A DNA stretch of 55,215 nucleotides from Chthonomonas calidirosea. Lineage in GTDB: Bacteria; Armatimonadota; Chthonomonadetes; Chthonomonadales; CAJBBX01. Location of the stretch: assembly GCA_020722705.1 (NCBI GenBank), contig DYKI01000013.1, forward strand, positions 1,777-56,991, in the 5' to 3' direction. The notes beneath the pieces were generated by a model that saw only the letters and a list, made by a program, of their open reading frames with translations, did no database searches and had not been told where the DNA came from. This document shows positions 43,471 through 53,343 of the stretch, piece by piece (the first letter of the stretch is position 1; each line of letters opens with the position of its first letter). The position numbers and the translations under genes are program-made.

Positions 43471-46400
43471 GTGAAGCCTCGCTTTGTCTGTTTTCATGCA
43501 GTCGCGTGCGCCATCGGCCTGCTGGTCGCGATTCCGTCGGCATCGGGTAGTCCTTACGGTGCTCCGCCCAACCGGATGGCGTTGCCAGGCGGCACGCTCA
43601 AGGTCGGAACCGCGGCTCACTGGGGGGCGATCGGTGGGCGCATCGAGGTCCAGCCGTTTGCCCGGTACAGGGTGACCTGCCGCGTGAAGGCGGATGTCCG
43701 CAAGGGAACCTTCTACGCGCCCTACTGCTACGAGTGGGACAGCTACGAGTGGGCCTTCACGAGCATCGCTCCGGTGACGGGAACGGTTCGAGACTGGATT
43801 ACCACTGAGACGACGTTCGTGTCGCCCTACGCGACCATGTACGTCCATCCCCTGGCGTACATGGACTCCCAGGACTCGGAAGCATCGGTGACCGACTGCG
43901 TGGTCGTGAAGATCGGTGAGCCGGCATCGGTGATGGCTGAGATCGAGGCCAATGCCTCGCGCAGCGAGACGGAGACCCGGCTGCTGGTCCGGTGGCTCGT
44001 TGCGCGCAAGCGGTTCGCAGACGCCGAGAGGCTCCTGCAGAATGCCTCAGGCCTACTTCATGCGGACCTCGCGACCGTGCTGGCCCTTGCTGCTCGAGCG
44101 CCGCGCGACCGTGCCCGCTTTGTCGCAGCAGCCGTCCAGCATGGTGGGCCCACTTACTACGAGGGTGTCAAACGCTTCCACGAGATGACGTCCGGCATGA
44201 ACGACGCGCAGAAGGTGGAGATCGTATCGAGTGCGCTGAGGTCCGCCGACATGGCGGCGCGCGGGATCAGCGATGAGTCGGGCAGGGCCACGGCGGCTCG
44301 CGCGGCAGCGCTCGTGCTCGAGAGCATCGCACGCGGATCCGAAGCACCCGACACATTGGCCTACCGCACCCGACGGGTCCGTCTGGTGTCCCACGCACTC
44401 CAGGCGGCCAGGGGCGCCATACCCCAGGATACTGAAGCGAGCGCCGTGCTGATCGCTTCACAGGGGAGAATACGAACGATGGAGAAAGCGATAGAACAGG
44501 AGCGTTTGCAGCTTGGCACGTGCGCCGTCGTGATCGGTGGACGAGCCGTGAGGCCCGCCACGCACGCCATCGTGCTGCCGCAACGCGCCTCCGGTGTCGA
44601 GCGATACGCCGCCCAAGAGCTTCAGCAACATCTGGAGTTGGTCACCGGTCAGGTCATCCCATTGGTACGTGAAGGCCGGCTCGGCAGCAAGGTCGGCCTC
44701 TTCGTTGGCCGATGCAAGACCCATTCAGACCCGAAGACGAAGCTCGGCCCTGAAGGTCTGCGCGTGCGAACGATCGGACCTGCGCTGGTGCTCAACGGCA
44801 ATGGCCGAGGCGTGCTCTACTCCGTCTACACGTTCTTGGAGGACTATCTGGGCTGCCGCTGGTTCACGCCCGACTGCCGCACGTGGCCCAGGTCCGGCCG
44901 TATCACCCTCGGAAAGCTCGACCACACCTACGCGCCTCCGCTGGAGTATCGTGGCGGCGACTATCCTATCGCGCGTCCCGGCGATTTCGCCGCACGGCTT
45001 CGACTGAACGGAGCCAACCACGCGATCTCCCCCGAGCAGGGCGGCAACGTTGGCGTCCACAGCCTGGCCCATACCTTCGCCGCGCTATGCCCGCCCGACC
45101 GCTATTTCGCCGAGCACCCCGAGTACTTCGCGCTCGTCAAAGGACAGCGTCAGTCCGGATATGCCCAGCTCTGCCTGACCAATCCGGACGTGCTGCGGAT
45201 CGTCATCGAGGGCGTGCGCAGATGGATCAAGGAGAACCCACGGGTCAGCGTGTTCTCTGTTTCGCAGAACGATACGTTCAACTACTGCGAGTGCCCGGAG
45301 TGCACGCGTGTGGCCGAAGAAGAGGGAAGTCAGGCGGGGCCGATGATTCGTTTCGTCAACGCCGTCGCCGACGCCATCGGCAAGGACCATCCGAACGTTG
45401 CCATCGAGACTCTGGCATACCAGTACACCCGCAAGCCTCCGAAGCTGACCAAACCTCGGCCCAACGTCATCGTGTGTCTGTGCAGCATCGAGTGCTGCTT
45501 CATCCACCCTCTTGCGACCGATCCGCACAACGCAAGCTTCGTGGAGGACATCAAGGGCTGGAGCAGCATCTGCAAGCGGCTTTGGATATGGGACTACATT
45601 ATCAACTATGCCCACTCCATCTGCCCGTTTCCGAACCTCTACGTGCTCAAGCCCAACATCCGGTTCTTCATCGAGAACGGCGTGCGCGGCATCTATGAGG
45701 AGTCGTGCTACTTCACGAAAGGCTCGGAGCTGCAGGAGCTGCGCAACTACATCGTTGCCAAGACGCTATGGGACCCCTCCTATGAGACCGACAAGGCGAT
45801 CAGGGAGTTCTGCGCCGCCTATTACGGCCAGGCAGCGCCCGACATCATGCAGTATCTCAAGCTGATCCACACCGAGACCCAGCGGGATCCCGGCAGGCAT
45901 GTGATGATCTATACCCACCCGCGGGAGTATGTGAGCCCCGACATGATCAGGCGCGCGAACGCGATCTTCGACCATGCGGAGCAGGCGGTAAGGGACGACC
46001 CCGTCCGCTTGCATCGCGTTCAGGTCGCACGATTGCCGATCATGTATGCCGAGATTACCCTCGCACAGAGCGGGACGTGGATCGAGCAGGAGGGACACCT
46101 GCGACAACAGGGCGCAACGGACGTGGGTGCGATTGCCGACCGATTCGAGCGGATCGCCCGCGCCGAGGGCGTCACGATGGTGCGCGAAGGCGGTCCCGAC
46201 GCCACGCTGGATGCCTGGCTCAAAGGCGTGCCGCGCCGCCCAACGACGCTTGACGTGCTGACCCTGAGGGGAGGTGAGCTGCAGGCAGACATCTTGCCTG
46301 GACTGGGAGGGCGGATCTGGCGGCTGCGGCGCACTTCGGATGGCCGTGACCTGATTGCTGTCGCCGGTCAGCCGGGTGCACTCGATCCCGCAACGCATGG

Positions 46401-46965
46401 CTGCGAGGAGTACAGCGAGGCCGGCTATCGGTCGCCCGGATGGCAGGAAGCGTACACCATCCTGGAGCGCTCGGAGCGGCACGCGGTGCTTCAGGCCGAT
46501 CTTCCGAACGGTCTCCGGTTCACGCGTCGGATTGAGATGATGCCGTCGGACGCGACGCTGGAGATCACCTCGACCGTCACCAACGTGTCGGCTGCCGCCC
46601 GCGCCGCATGCGTGCGGACGCACCCGAGCTTCGCCGCGACCTTCGCGCAAGGCTCATCCGTGCAGATCAAACGCAACGACGGTACCTGGCGAACGGTGGA
46701 CATCCTCGGCGCCCAGACCGAGAGCGACCTTTGGCTTCGTGGAGAGGAGGTCCCGGCCGGGGAGTGGTCCATCGTGGACGGTTCCGGTGTGCGTGTGGCC
46801 TGCTCGTTCGACCGGCAAGACGTGGCTCAGTGCCTGCTGAACTGGTCGCGTAAGGACGGGCGCGTCAACCTCGAGCTGTTTTCGCCCGAGAAAGAACTGG
46901 CGCCCGGCGCGAGCATCACCCTGCGGCAGACCTGGAGGGTTACGGCACTGCCTTCAGCCAGGTAG
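43471..46965 (+). CDS. Large exported DUF4838/GH67-like carbohydrate-active protein
   Basis: The 1164-residue product has a signal peptide (residues 1-27, cleavage near ASGS), an N-terminal jelly-roll CBM-like domain (about 40-150), a helical region (150-340), an alpha-glucuronidase-N-like domain (RYAAQELQQHLELVTGQ, near 370), then the DUF4838 barrel (about 480-780) with the signature SVSQNDTFNYCECPECT. The last 250 residues form a galactose-mutarotase-like beta-sandwich (RGGELQADILPGLGGRIWRL). DUF4838 proteins are predicted glycan hydrolases, often in polysaccharide-use loci; no substrate is known to me. The start is GTG 43471 with GGAGG upstream. It faces the oxidoreductase gene. Confidence 0.85.
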   Translation: MKPRFVCFHAVACAIGLLVAIPSASGSPYGAPPNRMALPGGTLKVGTAAHWGAIGGRIEVQPFARYRVTCRVKADVRKGTFYAPYCYEWDSYEWAFTSIAPVTGTVRDWITTETTFVSPYATMYVHPLAYMDSQDSEASVTDCVVVKIGEPASVMAEIEANASRSETETRLLVRWLVARKRFADAERLLQNASGLLHADLATVLALAARAPRDRARFVAAAVQHGGPTYYEGVKRFHEMTSGMNDAQKVEIVSSALRSADMAARGISDESGRATAARAAALVLESIARGSEAPDTLAYRTRRVRLVSHALQAARGAIPQDTEASAVLIASQGRIRTMEKAIEQERLQLGTCAVVIGGRAVRPATHAIVLPQRASGVERYAAQELQQHLELVTGQVIPLVREGRLGSKVGLFVGRCKTHSDPKTKLGPEGLRVRTIGPALVLNGNGRGVLYSVYTFLEDYLGCRWFTPDCRTWPRSGRITLGKLDHTYAPPLEYRGGDYPIARPGDFAARLRLNGANHAISPEQGGNVGVHSLAHTFAALCPPDRYFAEHPEYFALVKGQRQSGYAQLCLTNPDVLRIVIEGVRRWIKENPRVSVFSVSQNDTFNYCECPECTRVAEEEGSQAGPMIRFVNAVADAIGKDHPNVAIETLAYQYTRKPPKLTKPRPNVIVCLCSIECCFIHPLATDPHNASFVEDIKGWSSICKRLWIWDYIINYAHSICPFPNLYVLKPNIRFFIENGVRGIYEESCYFTKGSELQELRNYIVAKTLWDPSYETDKAIREFCAAYYGQAAPDIMQYLKLIHTETQRDPGRHVMIYTHPREYVSPDMIRRANAIFDHAEQAVRDDPVRLHRVQVARLPIMYAEITLAQSGTWIEQEGHLRQQGATDVGAIADRFERIARAEGVTMVREGGPDATLDAWLKGVPRRPTTLDVLTLRGGELQADILPGLGGRIWRLRRTSDGRDLIAVAGQPGALDPATHGCEEYSEAGYRSPGWQEAYTILERSERHAVLQADLPNGLRFTRRIEMMPSDATLEITSTVTNVSAAARAACVRTHPSFAATFAQGSSVQIKRNDGTWRTVDILGAQTESDLWLRGEEVPAGEWSIVDGSGVRVACSFDRQDVAQCLLNWSRKDGRVNLELFSPEKELAPGASITLRQTWRVTALPSAR

Positions 46966-47147
46966 GCACTCGAGGCGCCGGACCATCCGCGCAGCGTTCC
47001 TGCCGGCCTGTATCTGACGTGCGAGAAGGACGAGATCACCACGGCTCGGCGGGAGCCTCGCCCTCCGGTAGGACGAGCAGAGCGAATCGCACCGGAGCGG
47101 TCCTTCAGATCTGCCGCCGGGCATACGGTGGAGGTCCGATCCTGCAG
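46966..47147. repeat. Convergent intergenic region with one palindromic repeat
   Basis: A 24-bp copy of the GGCTCGGCGGG repeat (47043-47066, last base missing) is followed by a CTCCGGT...ACCGGAG stem (47062-47098). Both lie between the convergent DUF4838 and oxidoreductase genes and could serve as a weak bidirectional terminator. Confidence 0.75.
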
Positions 47148-48239
47148 TCAGTCCACATCGTCCTCGGGCAGGCCTACCGGCAGTGCCGCGGGACGCTCGC
47201 ATGTGCTGATGGGTTCATAATGCGTTCCGGAATCCGACGAGTCGAGGAACCCCTCCATGACGTCGAGGACGTGGAAGGCGAGGTCGCCGGAAGCGCGATG
47301 GGGCCGTCCGGTCTGCAATGCCTTGACCATGTCGGCGACACCGATACCGCGCGCATTCTTCGCAAAGCCGTGCGAAAGCTCGACGGGGCGCCATTCCTGA
47401 TCCAGCTTGCCGCGGATCATGGGCACTCCGCCGAAGCCGTTGGGATCGGGGACGAGCAAGGAGCCCTCGGTGCCGTAGACCTCGATTCTGGGCAGCGTGC
47501 TGTGCCATACATCGAAGGTCGTCAGGATTGTCCCAATCGGTCCGCTCCCGAACTCCATGATTCCTGCAATGTACGTGGGCGTCTCGACAGTCACAACCTT
47601 GCCGCGCTTCGGTTCGCTCGTGATCGTCCGCTCCGGGAATGTGATCCGCGCCGATCCGGAAAGGCGGCGTATGGGTCCAAGAAGGTTCACGAGGGCTGTA
47701 AGGTAGTAGGGGCCCATGTCCATCATGGGGCCGCCGCCAACCTCGTAGTAGAACTCGGGGCTGGGATGCCACGATTCGTGACCGTGACACAGCATGAATG
47801 CGGTTGCACCCACCGGCTCGCCGATCAGACCCTCATCCAGCAGGCGGCGGCACGTCTGGTGGCCTCCTCCCAGAAAAGTGTCGGGAGCAGAGCCCACGCG
47901 GAGACCACGGCTTGCGGCCTCGCGCAGAATGGTCTGTCCGTCGGCTCGTGTTGCGGCCAGAGGCTTCTCGCCGTAGACGTGCTTCCCTGCACGCAGAGCG
48001 TCAAGGGTTACCTGAGCATGGGCCTTCGGCACCGTAAGATTCACCACCACGTCAACATCCGGCGCGTGCAGGAGGTCGGCCACGGTCGCTTCGCTCCGCA
48101 CACCATGCCTGGCGGCCGCTGATTCGGCCTTGACAAGGTCAATGTCGGCGCAGGCCGTAACTCGGGTGCCCTTGAATCGCGCAAGGTTCGTGAAGTAGAT
48201 GCCGCTGATGCTGCCGCAACCCACAATGCCGATGTTCAT
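47148..48239 (-). CDS. Gfo/Idh/MocA-family oxidoreductase
   Basis: This is a 363-residue NAD(P)-dependent sugar or sugar-acid dehydrogenase. The N-terminal Rossmann fold has IGIVGCGSISGIY and the conserved EKP motif in GKHVYGEKPLAAT, followed by GGGPMMDMGPYYLTALVNLLGP with the substrate-binding D/H region. No signal peptide is present. The ATG at 48239 fits the family; a TTG at 48248 has a better-placed GGAGG (10 bp) and would add three residues. Such enzymes commonly accompany glycoside hydrolases in sugar catabolism, matching the neighbours. It diverges from the lipoprotein gene. Confidence 0.92.
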   Translation of the reverse strand: MNIGIVGCGSISGIYFTNLARFKGTRVTACADIDLVKAESAAARHGVRSEATVADLLHAPDVDVVVNLTVPKAHAQVTLDALRAGKHVYGEKPLAATRADGQTILREAASRGLRVGSAPDTFLGGGHQTCRRLLDEGLIGEPVGATAFMLCHGHESWHPSPEFYYEVGGGPMMDMGPYYLTALVNLLGPIRRLSGSARITFPERTITSEPKRGKVVTVETPTYIAGIMEFGSGPIGTILTTFDVWHSTLPRIEVYGTEGSLLVPDPNGFGGVPMIRGKLDQEWRPVELSHGFAKNARGIGVADMVKALQTGRPHRASGDLAFHVLDVMEGFLDSSDSGTHYEPISTCERPAALPVGLPEDDVD

Positions 48240-48364
48240 GACACTCAATGCTCAGATACCTCCAGGGTGGGATCTGGCGGGATTGTACCTCGTGTCACAC
48301 TATAGGCGGCGGATCGTTCTCACAGGGGTGGACACTGTCCGCCGGGGAAAGGAATCACACGACA

Positions 48365-49768
48365 ATGAGAAGCGAACGAGCCATCGGCGTCTTGTGCGCC
48401 ATTTGGGCTGCATCCCTGCTCACGGGTCTCTCCGGGTGCGGCGGCGGCGCGGATCCAAACACATCTCTGACCGGTGTTGTGACCGACGTTGACGGCAAGC
48501 CTGTTGCCGGAGCGAGAGTCACCGTGGCTGGAGGCGCTGCAACATCGCTGAGCAACGGGACGTTTGTGATCCATGGCGTGGCGACAGGCCTCAAAACGGT
48601 TGGAGCAACGATCAGCATCCAGGGGCGGAACTGGAGCGGCGAGACCGTGGTTGACATCGTTCCGGAAGAGAAGAACCGGAGTGTCAACATCATGGTGTCG
48701 GACAACCGGTTCCACGCGAGCCTCAGCGGCACCGTCATTGACCCGGGGGGGTATGCGCTTGAGGGAGCCAAGGTGTTTGTCGGCGGCCCGTGGGGTTCGA
48801 CCATGGCAGTGACGGATTCGGCTGGGTACTACGAGGTGCGCAAGCTGACGCCGGGCGTGACCTATACGGTCTCGTGCTCGCTTGCCGGGTACGTCAATGA
48901 TGAGCGGACGGTGTCCCTGAGCGCCAACGAGAACCGATCGCTCTCATTCGCGCTTGGAGACGGAAGCTACCAGGGGACCATACCTGCGCCGCAGAACCCG
49001 GCTGCGCAAGCGTGGACGATCGCCGACACGGTGACCCGCGCCGCATCGCCGAAGGGATATGTCGAGTTCCTCAAGCGGACCTATCGGGCGCGGAGGAACC
49101 TTCCGTTGACGCCCAGGGCTGTATCAGCCACGAATGCTGCCAGGACACGCGTGACGCCTGATGGTTCGGTGATCGAAGTTGACTTGTTCTGGGACTATCG
49201 TGCCTGGGACGACCTGTTCGGGTATGCGATCAAGCGAGGCCAGTCGTCGAATCCGTCGGCTGTGACGGCCGTGCTTCGTGATCCGCTGGCATCTGCGTTC
49301 TTCGATGCCGACGACAGACTGACACCGGACGTCACCTACTACTACACAATCCATTGCCTCGACACGATTGGGTTTCCTGCTGACGGACGGGTGGGACCCG
49401 CCGGCGACACGGTGTCGGCGACGCCGCTGCAACCTATCGCGACGACAGCTCCGGGGCAGGGCGATGCCGTTCTTGGGGACCCGGTGTTTCGATGGACGCC
49501 CGTGTTCGGCGCCAAGACCTATCAGGTGGTGGTCTGGAGCAGATTCCCTGATCTGCAGAACGCCAACGATCCTCAGGGTGCACTGCCGCTCTGGCCTGCC
49601 GACATCAACAACCCCGGGGCCAGTAAGGTCACAGCGCCGACCACAAGCCTGACATACTCAGGCCCATATCTCCAGTCGGGACATACCTACTACTGGGTGG
49701 TCATCGCGGCGGATAATGGCGAGTATTCGCTGTCGGTAAGTCCGATAGCCAAGTTCGTCGCCAGATAG
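48365..49768 (+). CDS. Lipoprotein with carboxypeptidase-regulatory-like repeats
   Basis: The 467-residue product has a lipoprotein signal (ASLLTGLSGC, lipid Cys about residue 24). Two carboxypeptidase-regulatory-like beta-sandwich domains follow: SLTGVVTDVDGKPVAGARVTV and SLSGTVIDPGGYALEGAKVFV, each about 85 residues. The rest is fibronectin-III-like (VDLFWDYRAWDDLFGYAIKRG..., FRWTPVFGAKTYQVVVWSR). It should be displayed on a membrane surface and bind glycans or proteins. No catalytic motif is seen. ATG 48365 follows GGGGAAAGGAA. A strong hairpin terminator follows the stop. Confidence 0.85.
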   Translation: MRSERAIGVLCAIWAASLLTGLSGCGGGADPNTSLTGVVTDVDGKPVAGARVTVAGGAATSLSNGTFVIHGVATGLKTVGATISIQGRNWSGETVVDIVPEEKNRSVNIMVSDNRFHASLSGTVIDPGGYALEGAKVFVGGPWGSTMAVTDSAGYYEVRKLTPGVTYTVSCSLAGYVNDERTVSLSANENRSLSFALGDGSYQGTIPAPQNPAAQAWTIADTVTRAASPKGYVEFLKRTYRARRNLPLTPRAVSATNAARTRVTPDGSVIEVDLFWDYRAWDDLFGYAIKRGQSSNPSAVTAVLRDPLASAFFDADDRLTPDVTYYYTIHCLDTIGFPADGRVGPAGDTVSATPLQPIATTAPGQGDAVLGDPVFRWTPVFGAKTYQVVVWSRFPDLQNANDPQGALPLWPADINNPGASKVTAPTTSLTYSGPYLQSGHTYYWVVIAADNGEYSLSVSPIAKFVAR

Positions 49769-49788
49769 CGATCGTCCCAGAAAAGAAA

Positions 49789-49816
49789 CCGGGCAGCGGT
49801 CACCCGCTGCCCGGCC
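49789..49816. terminator. Bidirectional terminator
   Basis: An 11-bp stem CCGGGCAGCGG/CCGCTGCCCGG with a 4-nt loop (49789-49814) is flanked on the plus side by CCTTCTT and on the minus side by TTTCTTTTCT. It lies between convergent genes and can end both the lipoprotein and the dapA-like transcripts. Confidence 0.85.
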
Positions 49817-49982
49817 TTCTTGAGGAACGGCGACGGCACGCCGTTCATAACCGCAAGGGCTAAAACGGCGTTAGCCGTCCCCGCACCTCCGTTGACTATG
49901 ATCCATCCTTAGTCACCACCTCCTTCCCTAGTCTGCTGATATTATCACCGGAAGCGGCACAGACGTCAAGCCGTTTTTCGCG
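49817..49982. repeat. Spacer with further palindromes
   Basis: The spacer between the terminator and the dapA-like stop has GAACGGCG-acggca-CGCCGTTC (49825-49846) and an ACGGCGTTAGCCGT palindrome within GCTAA...TTAGC (about 49858-49880). The rest shows nothing recognisable. Confidence 0.5.
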
Positions 49983-50852
49983 CTACAGCAATCCCGTTGC
50001 TGACAGACGATCGCGCAGGGTATTGCGCTCCGATTGTGTCAGCTCAACCAGCGGGAGCCGCACTCCCACGTCAGCGACGCCCCGAATGGCGAGCACCGCC
50101 TTCACGTTGGACACCATCGGGTACCGGGTGACTATTCCTATGGCGGCATCAAGCCTTTGCTGCGCCTCGGCGAGCCGGTTGCCGCTGGAATGGGCCTGCC
50201 AGATCGCAACCAGAAGCTCCGGGAATGCATTGGCCGTGCCGGAGATGATGCCTGCGGCTCCGGCCGTCAGCAGCTCGGCGGCAAGGTCATCACTGCCGAT
50301 GTAGAGGCTGCATTCCGGGTGGTCCTTCAGTATCTCGATGGAAGCCGCCCGATCACCCGAGCTCTCCTTTATGCCGCAGATGCGCGCGCAGCCCTGAAGC
50401 AAGCTCAGCACTGGCGCACCGATTGGTACGCCGGAAAGCTGAGGGATGCTGTAGAGGATCACCGGCACATCGCTGACGCTCGCGACCTCCTCGAATGCCC
50501 GAGCCAGTCCGATCGGACTCGCGCACGTGAAGAAGAACGGGGGCAAGACCAGGACGGCGTCACATCCCGATGCCGAAGCATGGCGCGTCAGCGTAAGGGT
50601 GTCCACAAGCGCGGCAGCGCCGGTGGCCGCGATGACCTCGAGATCTCCCTTATCGGCGAGGACGGCTTCCAGGAGGCGTATCCGTTCCTCGACTGCAAGC
50701 GACGGGCCTTCGCCATTGGTACCGCAGACAACGACGCCGTCCACACCCGCCGACCTCTGGAAGTCAAGCAGGTCGGAGAGCGGAGCCAGGTCCAACGCGC
50801 CGAACCGATCGAACGGCGTGATGAGCGCTGTGTAGATGCCCTTCAGTTCCAT
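49983..50852 (-). CDS. DapA/NanA-superfamily aldolase
   Basis: The 289-residue class I aldolase has GTNGEGPSL (the GTTGE position), VILYSIPQLSG with the catalytic Tyr, and the Schiff-base Lys in ICGIKESSGD, so it is a working member of the dihydrodipicolinate synthase/N-acetylneuraminate lyase superfamily. Its partner is a glycoside-hydrolase-like gene ending 12 bp upstream, not a lysine-biosynthesis gene. A sugar-acid lyase role (sialic, deoxygluconic or similar acids) is therefore more likely than DapA. The start lacks a clear ribosome site, suggesting coupling to the upstream gene. Confidence 0.88.
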   Translation of the reverse strand: MELKGIYTALITPFDRFGALDLAPLSDLLDFQRSAGVDGVVVCGTNGEGPSLAVEERIRLLEAVLADKGDLEVIAATGAAALVDTLTLTRHASASGCDAVLVLPPFFFTCASPIGLARAFEEVASVSDVPVILYSIPQLSGVPIGAPVLSLLQGCARICGIKESSGDRAASIEILKDHPECSLYIGSDDLAAELLTAGAAGIISGTANAFPELLVAIWQAHSSGNRLAEAQQRLDAAIGIVTRYPMVSNVKAVLAIRGVADVGVRLPLVELTQSERNTLRDRLSATGLL

Positions 50853-50864
50853 GTTGTTTCGCGC

Positions 50865-53300
50865 TCAGTCGCCTTTCTTGTTCCGAATCAGCCAGACCTC
50901 GCTCACCTGTGCGCCGCGACCCGACAGGCGCTTCCACTGGAGCGTGAGCACTCCGTCGGCGGTGGCCTCCCGAGGGACAGGCCATTCCCGGGTTCGCGCA
51001 GGCACCTCCGTAGCCACCGGTCCGTGGACCTCGTGGATGCCGTCCGCCACCAGCGTCATGGTCGGCCTGTAGCGGCCGGAGTACGTGGCGCGCACAATGT
51101 ACGATGCGCTGGGGTCAAGGCCCGTGTAGCGCATCGTGATCGGCGCTCCGTAAAGTGACTCCGCGTAATGGATCCACGACTGACGATAGCCAGGTTGCGG
51201 AATAGCGAAATCGGTTCGGGTCGACTCGACGTACCCGGGATCCGCACGCCACGGTTTTGGACGTACCAGGTGAGGCTGTCGCGAAGGGTTTCCCAGGTCA
51301 TCATAGTACCCGCCAGGGCCCGGATCCTCCCACGTGAGGATGCGTCGGATAGCTGTCTTCAGTGCCGCCACATCGTTCTGGGCGAGGGCGGCTCTCAGCT
51401 CGGAGCGAATCCACTCCTGATTGGCCAGTGGAACATCGAGGTAATCCATGACAGCGCCTCTCTCGCCGCCCGATGCGCCCCATCGGGGAACGCTGAGCTG
51501 CAGGCCGATGCTGTCGAAGAGGCGCTGACCGAAGTCAAGCAGCCGATTGCGCAGGGCCAGTGCGGGCCCGTTGACGGTGACCGCGGGCCGGGCGATCACC
51601 TCGCGCGCAGTGCCGACAGCGTCGGTTGTCTGCTTCAGCCGGCGCAGTATCTCCGCCTCAGCCTTGCTGTCTTGCTCGAGGCGCAACTGGACGTATCGGT
51701 CGTAGTAAGCGCGCATCAGCGCCATCTGGAAACGCCAGTTGCCGCGGGCCAGGTCTGGATGCTTGCGCTCGAGCGTTTGCCACAGAGCGAGGGTGGGGCC
51801 GGGACTTGCATTCGTCTTCAATGGGCCCCGCCAGTTGGCCTCCAGCCCCCGCATCCCCCTGACGATCTGCTGTCTGGACGTCTCGCCGAAGAAGAAACGG
51901 GCGTACTCCTCCAGCACCGCCTGGTCGGTGCGTGTGGGGTCCCAGAGCATGGCAGCCCAGATGACTTTGTTCAGGTCGTCGGTCACGCCGTCCGAGTAGG
52001 TGATCGCTCCGCACGACTCCTTCTGGTACAAGCGGGCAATATGAGCATGCTCGGTCGGCCTGTAGATCGCCGGCTCCCGTCCCAGGGTGGCCGCGAAGGC
52101 CTGGTCCCAATCACGGACAGGATACTGGCATCGAACACAGTGGCAGATGTCAGGATAGAGGCGAATCGGGTAGCGGGCCGGAGTTCGTGCCCGCATCGAT
52201 TGGACCGTCTCTTCGACCCAAGGGGCATGCACGACGCCGGCCAGCCAGCGGGGCTGCTTTTCGTGGAGGTACCGGTAGAAGCTCTGGTTGTGTTCCTCAA
52301 GGAAGCCCTGGTTGGACAGCCAGAGCTCTGCCTTCGGGTGATACCGGTGGAGTATGGCTGCGATCTCTTCCGCGAGGGGCAAGATGGTGTTGACCCATGG
52401 CGTACAGCGCTCACATTCGCAGCCCCCTGGGTCGCCGCCGGGCACCAGTACGCCATCCAGATGTTTGATCCGGGCGAACAGGTCGCGGCGTCGGTCCAGC
52501 AGGAACGCTCGGCCTCCGGACTGCGAAGGGCAGGGCATCTCTCCCGGAACGAGCCCCGGTCCTGTCATGCCGGCGGGGACTTCGTCGTCGAGCGGATACC
52601 AGAGCCAGACCTCAAGGCCGTACGATGCGATCAGGTCGGCGAGCGCGCACGTAAAGCGCATGTTCTTCTCCCGATCGTACTTGTCGTCGAACGGGATCAA
52701 CTCGATGGCGTTGATGCCCCACACGACCATCTCGCGGATGTACTGCTCGAACTGCTTCAGGTCCCATCGGTCGTAGCTGTTGGCCGTGGGACGCCAGCCC
52801 AGTTGGTGGCCTCGCAGTCGTTGTCGCGGCGACGTGGTCACAGTCATGACGGGGACCTGCACCCGTCCCGAGCCCCATCGAAGCTCCCGAAGCAGATGAC
52901 CGGCAGCGTACATGCATCCGCGGTCATCGTTGCCGATGGCCGCAACGCTCGCCCGGCCCCGCACATTACCGACAGCGAGAGTGTAGCCCTCGCTCGCTCG
53001 GGCCAGCTTCGAGGCAGATGCAGGCGCACCCGCGGGGCGACGCGATGTGCTGCCAAGGTATATGTTGGCCGCTGACCGCGATGGCGAGGCAGCCGTTCGC
53101 CATCGAGCGCCACGTTTGCGGGCCTCCTCGACAAGCATCGTAGCCGCCCTGCGCTCGACGGGTGACGGGCGCGCATGCACAACGAGCGTCGCGGTTGTTA
53201 GGTCAACGGACTGAGGCTGTTTGGCGGATGCTTGTGCGGGCAGTATGGAGGCGGATAGACCGGCAAGCAGCGATGCGGACACTAAGTCATGGACGTTCAC
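50865..53300 (-). CDS. Large exported glycoside-hydrolase-like protein
   Basis: The product of about 811 residues has a signal peptide (SASLLAGLSASILPAQASA), an N-terminal GH67/GH20-accessory-type domain (SPVERRAATMLVEEARKRG..., AAIGNDDRGCMYAAGHLLRELRW), then a TIM-barrel-like central part from SPRQRLRGHQLGWRPTANSYD through GGDPGGCECERCTPW and HYHPKAELWLSNQG, a helical region, and a C-terminal beta-sandwich. The CxCxxC motif echoes the DUF4838 protein at 43.5-47.0 kb. I cannot name the GH family. The GTG start at 53300 is chosen for the signal peptide and an AAAGG element upstream; the frame is open to 53357. It appears to be in an operon with the dapA-like gene. Confidence 0.75.
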   Translation of the reverse strand: MNVHDLVSASLLAGLSASILPAQASAKQPQSVDLTTATLVVHARPSPVERRAATMLVEEARKRGARWRTAASPSRSAANIYLGSTSRRPAGAPASASKLARASEGYTLAVGNVRGRASVAAIGNDDRGCMYAAGHLLRELRWGSGRVQVPVMTVTTSPRQRLRGHQLGWRPTANSYDRWDLKQFEQYIREMVVWGINAIELIPFDDKYDREKNMRFTCALADLIASYGLEVWLWYPLDDEVPAGMTGPGLVPGEMPCPSQSGGRAFLLDRRRDLFARIKHLDGVLVPGGDPGGCECERCTPWVNTILPLAEEIAAILHRYHPKAELWLSNQGFLEEHNQSFYRYLHEKQPRWLAGVVHAPWVEETVQSMRARTPARYPIRLYPDICHCVRCQYPVRDWDQAFAATLGREPAIYRPTEHAHIARLYQKESCGAITYSDGVTDDLNKVIWAAMLWDPTRTDQAVLEEYARFFFGETSRQQIVRGMRGLEANWRGPLKTNASPGPTLALWQTLERKHPDLARGNWRFQMALMRAYYDRYVQLRLEQDSKAEAEILRRLKQTTDAVGTAREVIARPAVTVNGPALALRNRLLDFGQRLFDSIGLQLSVPRWGASGGERGAVMDYLDVPLANQEWIRSELRAALAQNDVAALKTAIRRILTWEDPGPGGYYDDLGNPSRQPHLVRPKPWRADPGYVESTRTDFAIPQPGYRQSWIHYAESLYGAPITMRYTGLDPSASYIVRATYSGRYRPTMTLVADGIHEVHGPVATEVPARTREWPVPREATADGVLTLQWKRLSGRGAQVSEVWLIRNKKGD

Positions 53301-53343
53301 GGGGCAATGCACCTTTCGGACACGATGGGGCACGACAACACTA

